The notes: generated by a model from the letters alone, not told the origin. A stretch of DNA of 42,071 nt from Deltaproteobacteria bacterium (GCA_021413675.1 JAIOQA010000350.1:1-42071); one strand, 5' to 3'; positions 30,631 to 40,801 are shown, counted from the first letter of the stretch. A program made the numbers and translations.

Positions 30631-32490
30631 TCAGGCCGGATACAGCTCGAGCGCCTTCGACCAGCGGTCCGCCGCCGCGACGCGCGCCGCGCGCTCGAGC
30701 GGGATCGCCATCGGCCGGCGGCCGCGCGCGTCGAAGACCAGGCCCGAGGTGCCGCCGCGCAGCACCTTCTCGACGCGCTCGCCCGGCCCGCCGCCGACAT
30801 CCACGCCGCGCGCCGGGGTGAGGATCGCCTTGGCGGTCTCGCCGGTGGCGAGCGGCAGGCGCTCGAGCGCGCCGTGCGCCAGCGACAGCCTCTTGGTGGC
30901 GCCACCGGGCAGCGTCAGCTCGATCTCGAGCACCGGCCCGTGGCCCGGGCGCCCGCCGACCGGCGCGACGCACGTGCCGAGGCGGACCAGACAGTCCTTC
31001 TCGAACACCTCGGTCGCCGCCGCCGGGTGCACCGTCGAGAGCACGCCGAGGTGCGGCATCATGAAGATCGAGTCGACCGCGAGCTCGGTCACGCCCTCGA
31101 CCGCGAACGCGTCGATCATCATCATCATCGACTGCGTGCGGCGCGGCGCGTGGGACAGCACGCCGCCCGAACCGACCAGCAGGTCGAGCTTCATCATGTC
31201 GACCAGCGAGCCCGAGCCGCCGTCCTGATCGAACGCGCTGCCGATGCCGCTCTCGCGCTGCACGCCGCGCAGCTTCACCGCGAACTGCTTGTGCTGGATG
31301 AACGACAGCCGCAGCGCCTCGCGCGAGATCGCCTGCTCGATCTTCAGCTCGTCGAGGGTCTCGGGGATCGTGGTCGGCCGGATCATCTTGTTGCCGATCC
31401 GATCGCGCAGCTCGTGCTCCTCGAGATCGAACGGCACCCAGCGCTGGATCGCGGCGATGCCGGCCTCGGCGAGCACGTTCGACACCGAGTAGCTCATGCC
31501 CAGGTTCGCCGACACCGTGCGGTTGAAGACGCCGTCGAACACGCTGAAGACATCGGTGGTCGCGCCACCGATGTCGACGCCGACGACGTTGACCTGGTCG
31601 CGCTCGGCGAGCGCCTGGATGATGAGACCCATCGCGCCCGGCGTGGGCATGATCGGCACGTCGGCCCAGGCCATGAGCTTGGCGTAGCCCGGCGCCTGCT
31701 GCATGACGTGCTCGAGGAACAGCTCGTGGATCGCGTCGCGGGCCGGCCCGAGGTTCTCGTGCTCGAGCGTGGGCCGCACGTTCTCGACGAACTGCAGCTC
31801 GCACTTGCCATCGAGGATGCGGGTGATCTCGGCGCGCACGACGGTGTTGCCGGCGTAGATGATCGGCAGGTTGAAGGCGGTGCCGAGGCGCGGCCGCGGC
31901 TGGGCCGCGCGCAGCAGCTCGGCGAGCGCGACCACGTGCTTGACCGTGCCGCCGTCGGTGCCGCCGGCGAGCAGGATCATGTCGGGCCGCAGCTGGCGGA
32001 TGCGCTCGATGGTCTCGTGCGGCAGCCGCTTGTCGTTGGTCGCGATCGCGTCCATCACGATCGCGCCGGCGCCGAGCGCGGCGCGCGCGGCGCTCTCGGC
32101 GGTCATCTTCTTGACCACGCCGGCCACCATCATCTGCAGCCCGCCGCCCGCGGACGAGGTCGAGATGTAGAGATCGGTGCCGTCGTCGCCCTGCTGCGGC
32201 TTCACGATCACGCGGCGGTGCGGGTCGTCGCTCGGGACATCGGCGTCGTCGCGCAGGAACCGGCGACCGCGCAGCTCCTGGATCTCGCGGACCGCGTTGA
32301 CCACGCCGCGGGTCACGTCCTCGACCGGCGCCTCGACGGTGGTCGGGGCCTCACCGCGGCAGGCGAGGCGATACTCGCCCTGCGCGTTCTTCTCGATCAG
32401 GATCGCCTTGGTCGTGGTCGAGCCGCAGTCGGTGGCGATCACCGAGCGGATCGTCGCCGGATCGATGTGCTTCGGAGCGGCGTGCGACAT
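30631..32490 (-). CDS. MutL/GlmL-family ASKHA ATPase (glutamate-mutase L-type)
   Basis: 619 residues, full length for the MutL (PF13941) family. Two actin-like phosphate loops are visible: VIATDCGSTTTKAILIEK near the N-terminus (about 17-34) and VVGVDIGGATTDVFSVFDG in the middle (about 300-320). Also present are MILLAGGTDGGTVKHVV, YAGNTVVRAEI, PTPGAMGLIIQAL and LLVGSGGVLSHAPRRTQSMMMMIDAF, all typical of GlmL/MutL. These proteins sit beside B12-dependent glutamate or ornithine mutases and are thought to reactivate or assemble them. No mutase gene is in this window, so the partner must be elsewhere or the role differs. It ends back-to-back with the propeller gene. Confidence 0.9.
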   Translation of the reverse strand: MSHAAPKHIDPATIRSVIATDCGSTTTKAILIEKNAQGEYRLACRGEAPTTVEAPVEDVTRGVVNAVREIQELRGRRFLRDDADVPSDDPHRRVIVKPQQGDDGTDLYISTSSAGGGLQMMVAGVVKKMTAESAARAALGAGAIVMDAIATNDKRLPHETIERIRQLRPDMILLAGGTDGGTVKHVVALAELLRAAQPRPRLGTAFNLPIIYAGNTVVRAEITRILDGKCELQFVENVRPTLEHENLGPARDAIHELFLEHVMQQAPGYAKLMAWADVPIMPTPGAMGLIIQALAERDQVNVVGVDIGGATTDVFSVFDGVFNRTVSANLGMSYSVSNVLAEAGIAAIQRWVPFDLEEHELRDRIGNKMIRPTTIPETLDELKIEQAISREALRLSFIQHKQFAVKLRGVQRESGIGSAFDQDGGSGSLVDMMKLDLLVGSGGVLSHAPRRTQSMMMMIDAFAVEGVTELAVDSIFMMPHLGVLSTVHPAAATEVFEKDCLVRLGTCVAPVGGRPGHGPVLEIELTLPGGATKRLSLAHGALERLPLATGETAKAILTPARGVDVGGGPGERVEKVLRGGTSGLVFDARGRRPMAIPLERAARVAAADRWSKALELYPA

Positions 32491-32565
32491 GCGTCCGGGG
32501 ACTAACGCACGAGCGCCCCCGCCGGTGCAAGTGCAGCGCGGGGCGCGCCGCGCCATAGTCTCGCG

Positions 32566-34071
32566 ATGCGAGGATGGATCCGAGGGGCGATCGCGTGCGT
32601 GGCGCTGGGCGCGTGCGGCGCGCACACCGGCGCGGTCGAGAACCGGGCCGCCGAGCCGGCCGCGAGCGCGTCGGCTCCGCTGGTGCTGATCGAGCGCGCG
32701 ATGGTGCCGCTCGCGCGCCTGCCGGGTGAGCCGCTGCGCGCGATCGCGCCGGCGCCGCCGCGCACGCCCGAGGTCATCGCGACGCCAGCCCCGCCGCCGC
32801 GGGATCGCGCGCCCGAGATCGCGGCGCTGCGCGCGCAGATCGCCGCCAGCCGCGCCGGCGCCGCGCGCGTCGAGCTGCAGCGGCGGCTGGTCGACGTGCT
32901 CACCGAGCAGGCCGACGCCACGCCCGACGCTCCGGCGCCGCGCGACGAGGCGCTCGCGCTCCGCGCCGCGATCCTCACCGCGCCGACCTTCGCGGCGATG
33001 GCGCACGCCGACGAGTTCCTGTTCGCGACCGGCCACGCGCTGATGCGCGCCGGCCGCCCCGCCGACGCGCGCAAGGTGCTGCTGCAGCTGATCAAGGACT
33101 TCCCGACCAGCGCGCGCGTGCCCGATGCCTACCTCGCGTTCGGCGACTTCTACTTCGAGCAGAACCAGCTCGTCGATGCGGAGCAGTTCTACCAGCAGGT
33201 GGTGAAGTTCCCGGGCGCAGCGACGGCGGCCTACGCGCGCTACAAGCTCGGCTGGGTCCACGCCAACCTCGGGCGGTTCCCCGAGGCGCTCGAGGACTTC
33301 GCCGCGGTCATGGGCGCGGGCGACCTGGCGCTGCGCCGGGCCGCCGGCAACGACCTCGTGTTCGCCTACGCGCAGATCGGCCGCGCCGACCGCGCGCTCG
33401 CGCTGTTCACGCGGCTCGATCGCGATCGCGGCGCCGAGCTGCTCGCGCGCCTCGCGCAGCAGTACCTCGATCTCGGCCGGGTCGACGACGCGATCACGGC
33501 GTTCCACGAGGTCATCGCGCACGCCCCCGATGCGGCGCGGCGATGCGCGGCGTCGCTCGGCGCGCTGCGCGCCTCGCTGGTCATCGGGCCGCGCGCCGCG
33601 ACCCTGCGCGAGGCCACGGCGGTGACCCACGCGATCGCCGGCGAGCCGTGCCGCGCCGAGGCCGACGGCGTGCTCGCCGAGCTCGCGTGGGCCTGGCACA
33701 CCGAGCTGCCGAAGAGCGAGGCCGATCCGCGCGAGGTCGCGCAGGCCTGGGCGCTCGCCGACGCGGTCGCCACCGATGCGCGCCGCGCGATCATCCGGCG
33801 CAACCTCGCCGGGCTGCGCTGGGAGCTGGCGCGGCACGGCGACGCCCGCGCGTGGATCGACGCCGCCCACGCCGCGCGCGACGTGACGGTCGTGGCGCCG
33901 GCCGATGCCGACATGGCGCAGGCGATGGTCGACGCGCTCGACAACGCGATCCGTGTCGCGCGCCACCGCGGGGCGCTCGATCCGGCGCTGCGCCAGATCC
34001 TGCGCGCCGAGCTCGATGCGGTGCCGGCCGCCGCGCGCGATCGCGCCCAGGCGCTGCGCGCAGCGCTCTGA
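32566..34071 (+). CDS. TPR-repeat lipoprotein
   Basis: 501 residues. The signal MRGWIRGAIACVALGAC ends in lipobox L-G-A-C (Cys17). A Pro/Ala linker runs to about 80 and a short coiled region (EIAALRAQIAASRAGAARVELQRRL) follows. From about 145 onward there are TPR-type helical pairs: ADEFLFATGHALMRAGRPADARKVLLQLIKDFP, VPDAYLAFGDFYFEQNQLVDAEQFYQQVVKFP, YARYKLGWVHANLGRFPEALEDFAAVM, LVFAYAQIGRADRALALF and so on. Such lipoproteins act as scaffolds for envelope machines such as BamD or gliding complexes; the partner is unknown. TAGTCT 4 bases before the ATG could be a -10 box of a leaderless transcript. It is divergent from the MutL-type gene. Confidence 0.87.
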   Translation: MRGWIRGAIACVALGACGAHTGAVENRAAEPAASASAPLVLIERAMVPLARLPGEPLRAIAPAPPRTPEVIATPAPPPRDRAPEIAALRAQIAASRAGAARVELQRRLVDVLTEQADATPDAPAPRDEALALRAAILTAPTFAAMAHADEFLFATGHALMRAGRPADARKVLLQLIKDFPTSARVPDAYLAFGDFYFEQNQLVDAEQFYQQVVKFPGAATAAYARYKLGWVHANLGRFPEALEDFAAVMGAGDLALRRAAGNDLVFAYAQIGRADRALALFTRLDRDRGAELLARLAQQYLDLGRVDDAITAFHEVIAHAPDAARRCAASLGALRASLVIGPRAATLREATAVTHAIAGEPCRAEADGVLAELAWAWHTELPKSEADPREVAQAWALADAVATDARRAIIRRNLAGLRWELARHGDARAWIDAAHAARDVTVVAPADADMAQAMVDALDNAIRVARHRGALDPALRQILRAELDAVPAAARDRAQALRAAL

Positions 34072-34075
34072 CTGG

Positions 34076-34363
34076 CTACGCGCGCGCCTCGAGCCGGCGC
34101 AAGAGCAGCCCGATCGCGCCGCGGTGCTCGAGCAGCCGCTGCACGCGATCCCAGCGCAGCGGATCGTTCCACACCATCCCGACGATCGGCCGCAGGAACA
34201 CCATCATCGACGCGCCGAGGAAGTTCAGCGGCTCGAGCGACTCGAGGAAGAACAGCGCGGCCGACGCCAGCCGGCGCTTGCTGATCGCGTCGGCCAGCTC
34301 GTCGAGGAACGCGCGATCGTCGTCGGTCAGCGCGGCCTCGAGCTCGGTCGTCGCGTCGCTCAT
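34076..34363 (-). CDS. Small helical protein, unknown
   Basis: 95 residues. Start ATG 34363 overlaps the stop of the PH-like gene (ATGA). The N-terminal 30 residues are acidic helix (ELEAALTDDDRAFLDELADAISKRR). The centre holds moderately hydrophobic segments (LASAALFFLESLEPLNFLGASMMVFLRPIVGMVW) and the end is a basic helix (WDRVQRLLEHRGAIGLLLRRLEARA). It could be a peripheral membrane protein. I do not recognise a family. It is the last of three small genes on this strand; its stop is 4 bases from that of the convergent TPR gene. Confidence 0.75.
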   Translation of the reverse strand: MSDATTELEAALTDDDRAFLDELADAISKRRLASAALFFLESLEPLNFLGASMMVFLRPIVGMVWNDPLRWDRVQRLLEHRGAIGLLLRRLEARA

Positions 34364-34770
34364 GCCGCCTGCTCCGGCAATCGTGTGCGGACCGCGGCGA
34401 TCACCTGCGCGCGATCGGCGCCGTCGAAGAACACCATCAGGCCGCGGTAGCGATCGAGCCGGTGCGGCCGCGCGAACGGCGACAGCAGCGCCGCGCCCGG
34501 CCCGATCTGCGCGCGCCGGAGCTCGGCCCACGGCCGGAACGATCGCCGCCCGAGCCGGCGCAGCTCGACGCCGTCGTCGGTGAGCGCGTAGTGCGTCGGC
34601 GCGAGGAACGCGGCCACCGAGACCAGCAGGATCACCGCGGCCAGCCCGGCGAGGAAGAACGAGCGCAGCGAGACCATGACCGCCCACGACGACAGCAGCA
34701 CCACCGCCGCGACCAGCGCGACATCGCGCGGGCGCCGTTTCGCGGGGTGAGCGGTCCAGCGCAGGTCCAC
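34360..34770 (-). CDS. Two-helix membrane protein with bacterial PH-like domain
   Basis: 136 residues from a GTG start at 34770. A basic N-terminus is followed by two transmembrane helices (about 18-36 and 40-58: VALVAAVVLLSSWAVMV, FLAGLAAVILLVSVAAFL). The remaining half reads THYALTDDGVELRRLGRRSFRPWAELRRAQIGPGAALLSPF, the pattern of membrane-linked bacterial PH domains (Y-x-L-T-D-x-G-v-x-v...W-x-x-l). The gene lies 8 bases after the upstream 138-residue membrane protein and overlaps the next, so the three form an operon. Its role is unknown. Confidence 0.75.
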   Translation of the reverse strand: MDLRWTAHPAKRRPRDVALVAAVVLLSSWAVMVSLRSFFLAGLAAVILLVSVAAFLAPTHYALTDDGVELRRLGRRSFRPWAELRRAQIGPGAALLSPFARPHRLDRYRGLMVFFDGADRAQVIAAVRTRLPEQAA

Positions 34771-34778
34771 GATCGCTC

Positions 34779-35195
34779 TCAGTGCGCGCGCAGGCCGCGG
34801 GCGATGAACCCGATGCCGCCGGCGATCGCGACGAAGATGACGATCGCGACCAGCAGCGAGGTCTGGCGCCAGTGCACCGTGAGGCTGGTGACGATGCCGA
34901 CGAAGATCGCCGCGCCGCTCGCGACCGTGAGGATCCAGCCGAGCTTCGACTTGCCGTCGTAGAACAGGAGCGCGACGCCGCCCATCAGCGGCAAGAGCGC
35001 GACGCCGAACGAGGTCGTGAAGCGGCCGACCCCGAACCGGCCCCAGCCGCCGTCCCAGCCGGTGGTGACGACGACGTTGTCGAGGAACAGGTAGCCTCCG
35101 ATGCCGAGCAGGAGGACACCGGCGAGGAACTCGCCGATGCCGCCGCTGGTGCCGCCGGGGTTGCGGATGCGCGAGGAATGCTCGGGGTCGCTCAT
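34779..35195 (-). CDS. Four-helix small membrane protein, unknown
   Basis: 138 residues. After a polar start (MSDPEHSSRIRNPGGTSG), four hydrophobic segments follow at about 21-40, 60-83, 85-104 and 112-132 (GIGEFLAGVLLLGIGGYLFL; FGVALLPLMGGVALLFY; LGWILTVASGAAIFVGIV; TSLLVAIVIFVAIAGGIGFIA). The GGWG segment lies in a loop. No family is recognised. It is the first of three leftward genes and is divergent from the large DUF4157 toxin-like gene. An immunity role cannot be excluded but nothing supports it directly. Confidence 0.75.
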   Translation of the reverse strand: MSDPEHSSRIRNPGGTSGGIGEFLAGVLLLGIGGYLFLDNVVVTTGWDGGWGRFGVGRFTTSFGVALLPLMGGVALLFYDGKSKLGWILTVASGAAIFVGIVTSLTVHWRQTSLLVAIVIFVAIAGGIGFIARGLRAH

Positions 35196-35335
35196 CGAGC
35201 GTGGAATCTACCCTTCCCGCCGGGTCCGGTCGACTCGTCGGACCGGGCCGCCCCTGCCACCCGGGCGGGCATGCACCTGTGGCACCCCACCGGCGCCCGG
35301 CGCAAGTGACCGGATTGGCTCGGACCGACGAAGGC

Positions 35336-38300
35336 ATGGCGCTTGCTGTTCGTATGGCGATGGTACGTGGATACGAGCAGGGCACGACCGAGACCGCCGA
35401 GGTCGAGCCCGAGCGGCGCATCGCCCCGGGCCGCACGACCCTCACCGCGATGCTGGCGCCGCTGCAGCGCAAGCCCAGCGCCGCGGCGATGCCCAGCGGC
35501 AGCCGCGAGCTCGACCTCGCGCCGCGCGACCCCGCCGGCGGCCTGCCCTTCGAGCTGCGCAGCAACCTCGAGGCGCTCGCCGGGATCGCGATGGACGATG
35601 TCCGGGTCTCGTACAACTCGAGCCTGCCCGCGAGCATGAACGCCCACGCGGTGGCGAGCGGCAAGGACATCCACCTCGGACCCGGTCAAGAGCAGCACCT
35701 GCCGCACGAGGCCTGGCACGTCGTGCAACAGAAGCAGGGCCGGGTCGCCGCGACCGTGCAGGCCAAGGGCTGGCAGTACAACGACGATCCCGCGCTCGAG
35801 CTCGAGGCCGACGTCATGGGCGCGCGGGCGATGGCGCTCACGCCCGACGAGCGGACCCACGCTGCGCCGCGGGTCGTCGCCGCGCCGACGTCGTCGGTCC
35901 ATCAGCTCGCGCCGCTCGGGCCGATCGAGCACATCCGCAACAGCTGCTACATCGCGGCGATCATCCACACGTTCGCGGTCACGGCGTCGCTGCGCAACCT
36001 GCTCGATCCGGTCGCGAACGACCTCGGCGGCGGCCCCGGCGGGCCCGGCGGGCCGCTCGCGGACCTCCAGGATCTGCTCCATCGCGCGGTCAACACCGTC
36101 GACGCGCAGGCGCTGGTCGACGCCAACTGGGTCGCCGCGATCATGACCGGGCTGGTCGCGGTGGGGATCGTCGCCGACGCGGACGCGCAGGACGTCAACG
36201 GCGTGACCAACGCGCTGGTCTTGCAGCTCCAGAACGGCGTCGGCGCGGCGGCGCAGCCCGATGGCCGACCGGCGTATTCGCTCGTCGTCTGGCAGTCGGA
36301 GGACATCGCCGATGACCTCGACGCGCAGGGGTTCGACGTCGACACGCTGGGCAACGCCGTGCACCTGAACCGCGGCCCCGCCAATCACGAGGACGCACCG
36401 GACGCGTTCTCGCTCGACGATCATGACGGCGGCGTGGTGACGTACCACCTCCGCTCGATCGTCAACCGCGACGTCGGCTCGTACGACCAGTCGCACTTCG
36501 TCGCCTACGGCAACCGCGCTCCGATGGGCGCACCCGACGAGTGGCACGAGAACGATGACGTCGGGCCGCGCGCGCGCCCGATCCCGAGCATCGACGGCAT
36601 CGCGACCGATCCGGCGCTGATCGCGGCGCGGCGCGACCGCCTGAAGGCGCGCGGGATCCCCGACGAGACGATCGACAGCGACGAGGACCTGCAAGGCGCG
36701 CTGGCGCCCGAGCCGATCGACGTGCGCACCGACGCGGTCATGTACGTCTACGAGCGCGCGGGCGCCGCGGCGGTGGCCGCGGTCGACGGTGGCACGCGCA
36801 CGCTGACCGGGGGCAACCCGCCCGATACCAGCGGCTTCCGCCTCGCGTACTACCAGATGCTGTTCGCCGGACGCGCGCAGCTGTCGTTCGACACCCGCGC
36901 CGCGCTGCTCGCGGTGTTCGAGGAGGGCGAGGGCTTCGGGGACGAGGCCGCGACGCTGCGCGACGAGATCGTCCAGGGCCTCGCGCAAGGCCTCGGCTCG
37001 GCGATCGCCGCCTACCTCGGCCTGACTGGCCAGGGCGCGACCACGCCTGCCGTACCCAGCGCCCCGGCCGACGAGTCGGTCGAGGTCGGGCAGGCGGCGC
37101 AGGAGCTGATCGGCGCTGGCGCCGAGCTCCTGAAGGGGCCGGGCACGCGCAGCTTCCAGGCGAAGGGCGACGTCGCCGAGAAGATCGCGACCGAGCTCGG
37201 CGCGCTCGTCGGGGCCCGCGACGCCCGCGCGATCGCGCGCTTCACCCCCGCGCAGGTGATGCTGCTCAAGGGCTGGCAGCAGATGCCCCTCCAGTTCCCG
37301 GCCGACGCCGAGGGCCGCAAGAGCCACGTACGCAAGAAAGAGTTGATCGAGGCCAACGGCGCGTTCCTCCGGTACCTCGACACGCTGCTCGACGACGACG
37401 CGATCCAGGCGACGCTCGAACCCGAGGCCAGCGATCGCCTGCTCGAGATCCACACCCAGCTCGGCGCCGACGCGCACGCCAGCGGCGGCAGCAGCCGGGT
37501 CCGCGCCGACGCCACCGGCATCCCCGCGAGCGACGACGTGGTGATCGACGACGAGTTCCAGCTGTTCCCGCCGGAGTCGCCGTCGGAGTCGGAGGTCGAG
37601 GACGACCCTATCGACCTGGGCGAGCAGGCCGAGCTCGCGCGCCAGCAGGATCACTTCAGCCTGTTCTCGACCGGCACCTTCGGCAATCACAACCCGCAGC
37701 CTGGCGACAGCAAGGACATCTCCCGGGAGCAGCTGAGCGGCCTGGGGCACTCGAACACCACGGCGTTCGTCATGCGCGGCGACCAGTTCGTGCCGCGCAC
37801 CGTCGGCCCGGTGCTGGCGCCCCAGCGCAACCAGAACGCGCATCGCCGCCGGCTCGGGCGACTCGATCGCGACGGCAGCGGCTACGACAAGGGCGTCCCG
37901 CATGACCGGCTCGATGCGCTGGCTGGCCGGCACCAGGACAAGTACCGCGAGCAGCCGTCGCGCTTCCGACACAACTTCGGGCGGACCGACCGGGACCGGC
38001 GCACGATGCGCCACACGCTCTCGACCGCGCTGATGTGGACGGAGCAGTCGCGCTTTCTCCCCGGCGAGGAGGCCCCGGCGCTCGAGCAGCGGCGCCGCGA
38101 GCTCGGACGAGACGTCGACGCGTCCACGCCGTCGGGCGGCTTGCTCAAGCGCCACCGCGCCGCGATCGACAAGACCCACGACCACGCGGAGAGCCAGGCC
38201 GTGCGCTCGCAGCTGTGGCGCGTGCTGACCGAGCGCGTGGTGGCCCTGGTCCACGCGCAAGGCGAGAGCACGCTCGACGACCGCACGCTGCAGCTGGTGC

Positions 38301-39028
38301 TCAACCGCTCCAACTGCGAGGGCTGCGCCGGGCGACTGGTCGAGGAGGCGATCCGGTTCTGGACCGAGCTCGACCGGACCAGCGACGAGCCCACGGGCAA
38401 CTGGCGGGCCGCGCGCGACGCGTTCCGCGACCAGGCCCGGCTCATGGTCGCGTTCTCCGGCAACTACCACCTCGACGCGATCGCGCGGTTCGAGGAGATC
38501 TGCCTGGCGCTCACGGATGCTGGGTGGATCGTCAACGTCCTGCCGCGCAACCGGGTGACGCCGGAGCTCACGAGCCAGACCGACACCACGCTCGGCGCGC
38601 TCGAGCGGCTGATCAAGGCGCGCCCCGAGCAGGCCGAGCAGCTGCGCCGGCAGTTCATCGTCGACGAACGCCTGCGCAAGTCGACGCCTCGCCAGTTTCC
38701 CAGCTTGTTTCCACCCGTCTCCAGCTCGTCGAAGGACGGCGGCGAGGACCCGCCGCACCAGCACGCCGCGAGCTCGAGCGATCACCCGGAGGCCACCGGC
38801 GCGGAGTCGCAGGCGAAGCGCCTGCGGCTCATGTCATCCGAGGAGCACGCCCGCGACGCGCTCGCCGAGGACGACTTCGACGTCTCGCTGCACCTCGGGC
38901 CGCAGCCGATCGAGCTCGACGCGGACGACGAGCCGCAGGCGCCCGCGGACGGCCCGCGCGATCGCTTCGGCCTGCGCGGCGGCGCGCTCCGCAAGCCCGC
39001 GCCCGACGAGGATCCGGACGCGCTGTGA
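35336..39028 (+). CDS. Large polymorphic toxin-like protein: DUF4157 leader, USP-like cysteine peptidase region, C-terminal deaminase-like module
   Basis: 1230 residues from ATG 35336; GTG 35306 or ATG 35354 are alternatives, since no ribosome site is clear. There is no signal peptide. Residues about 70-165 are a DUF4157 domain (LRSNLEALAGIAMDDVRV...HAVASGKDIHLG) with zinc-peptidase motif HEAWHVVQ at 124-131 and downstream LELEAD. DUF4157 is a hallmark of proteins carried by extracellular contractile injection systems. Residues about 195-415 match the ubiquitin-specific protease boxes: HIRNSCYIAAIIHTF with Cys204, then YHLRSIVNRDVGSYDQSHFVAYG with His387, then DEWHENDDV with Asp407/408. Residues about 940-1090 carry HAES (His950, Glu952) and SNCEGC (Cys994, Cys997), a zinc deaminase signature. 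A hydrophilic tail ends the protein. No eCIS structural gene or clear immunity gene is adjacent. Confidence 0.85.
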   Translation: MALAVRMAMVRGYEQGTTETAEVEPERRIAPGRTTLTAMLAPLQRKPSAAAMPSGSRELDLAPRDPAGGLPFELRSNLEALAGIAMDDVRVSYNSSLPASMNAHAVASGKDIHLGPGQEQHLPHEAWHVVQQKQGRVAATVQAKGWQYNDDPALELEADVMGARAMALTPDERTHAAPRVVAAPTSSVHQLAPLGPIEHIRNSCYIAAIIHTFAVTASLRNLLDPVANDLGGGPGGPGGPLADLQDLLHRAVNTVDAQALVDANWVAAIMTGLVAVGIVADADAQDVNGVTNALVLQLQNGVGAAAQPDGRPAYSLVVWQSEDIADDLDAQGFDVDTLGNAVHLNRGPANHEDAPDAFSLDDHDGGVVTYHLRSIVNRDVGSYDQSHFVAYGNRAPMGAPDEWHENDDVGPRARPIPSIDGIATDPALIAARRDRLKARGIPDETIDSDEDLQGALAPEPIDVRTDAVMYVYERAGAAAVAAVDGGTRTLTGGNPPDTSGFRLAYYQMLFAGRAQLSFDTRAALLAVFEEGEGFGDEAATLRDEIVQGLAQGLGSAIAAYLGLTGQGATTPAVPSAPADESVEVGQAAQELIGAGAELLKGPGTRSFQAKGDVAEKIATELGALVGARDARAIARFTPAQVMLLKGWQQMPLQFPADAEGRKSHVRKKELIEANGAFLRYLDTLLDDDAIQATLEPEASDRLLEIHTQLGADAHASGGSSRVRADATGIPASDDVVIDDEFQLFPPESPSESEVEDDPIDLGEQAELARQQDHFSLFSTGTFGNHNPQPGDSKDISREQLSGLGHSNTTAFVMRGDQFVPRTVGPVLAPQRNQNAHRRRLGRLDRDGSGYDKGVPHDRLDALAGRHQDKYREQPSRFRHNFGRTDRDRRTMRHTLSTALMWTEQSRFLPGEEAPALEQRRRELGRDVDASTPSGGLLKRHRAAIDKTHDHAESQAVRSQLWRVLTERVVALVHAQGESTLDDRTLQLVLNRSNCEGCAGRLVEEAIRFWTELDRTSDEPTGNWRAARDAFRDQARLMVAFSGNYHLDAIARFEEICLALTDAGWIVNVLPRNRVTPELTSQTDTTLGALERLIKARPEQAEQLRRQFIVDERLRKSTPRQFPSLFPPVSSSSKDGGEDPPHQHAASSSDHPEATGAESQAKRLRLMSSEEHARDALAEDDFDVSLHLGPQPIELDADDEPQAPADGPRDRFGLRGGALRKPAPDEDPDAL

Positions 39029-39460
39029 TCAGCGCACCAGCGCGGCGAGCGCGGTGCGCAGCCGCTCGGGGATCGCGACCGGCGCGCGGGTCGCGCGATC
39101 GACGAAGACGTGGACGAAGTGGCCATGCGCCGCGGCCAGATCCTCGCCCTCGGCGAAGATCCCGATGCCGTAGGTGACCGCGCGGTTGCCGAGCTTGTCG
39201 ACGCGCACGCCGGCGACGAGCGGCGTGGGGTACGCGAGCGGCGCGTGGTACTGGCAGCGCGACTCGACGACCAACCCGATGACCGTCGCGTTGGCGATGT
39301 CGAGGCCGGCGCCGATCAGCACCAGGTTCGCGGCGGTGTCGAAGTAGCTGTAGTAGACGACGTTGTTGATGTGGCCGTAGATGTCGTTGTCGCTCCAGCG
39401 CGTCGTGATGGGCGCGTGGAAGCCGTAGTCGGTGCGGCGCGGGCGATCGGCGGGCGGCAT
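39029..39460 (-). CDS. Hotdog-fold acyl-CoA thioesterase (4HBT family)
   Basis: 143 residues, normal for 4-hydroxybenzoyl-CoA/YbgC-type thioesterases. The signature ITTRWSDNDIYGHINNVVYYSYFDTAANL (about 18-46) has the catalytic Asp in the S/D-x-N/D-x-x-x-H-x-N-N-x-x-Y-x-x-Y-F-D pattern. Later LVVESRCQYHAPLAYPTPLVAGVRVDKLGNRAVTYGIGIF fits the rest of the hotdog. It hydrolyses an acyl-CoA to free acid; the chain is unknown. The start may be GTG 39466, giving a GTGA overlap with the dehydrogenase gene, or ATG 39460, chosen here. The two genes are clearly co-transcribed. Its stop abuts that of the toxin-like gene in a shared TGATCA. Confidence 0.92.
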   Translation of the reverse strand: MPPADRPRRTDYGFHAPITTRWSDNDIYGHINNVVYYSYFDTAANLVLIGAGLDIANATVIGLVVESRCQYHAPLAYPTPLVAGVRVDKLGNRAVTYGIGIFAEGEDLAAAHGHFVHVFVDRATRAPVAIPERLRTALAALVR

Positions 39461-39462
39461 GG

Positions 39463-40767
<1,305 letters not shown>

Positions 40768-40801
40768 CAGGAGAGGATACGCATGATCGGCCGCAACTGC
40801 G

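Noticed and set aside
30631..33966. Longer version of the MutL-type gene starting far upstream
   Set aside because: The upstream part is antisense to the TPR lipoprotein and has no family features; the ATG at 32490 gives the known family N-terminus.
35192..38785. Very long open frame on the minus strand opposite the toxin-like gene
   Set aside because: Composition is Arg/Val/Gly-rich with no recognisable domain; it is the antisense shadow of the real + strand gene, common in such high-GC DNA.
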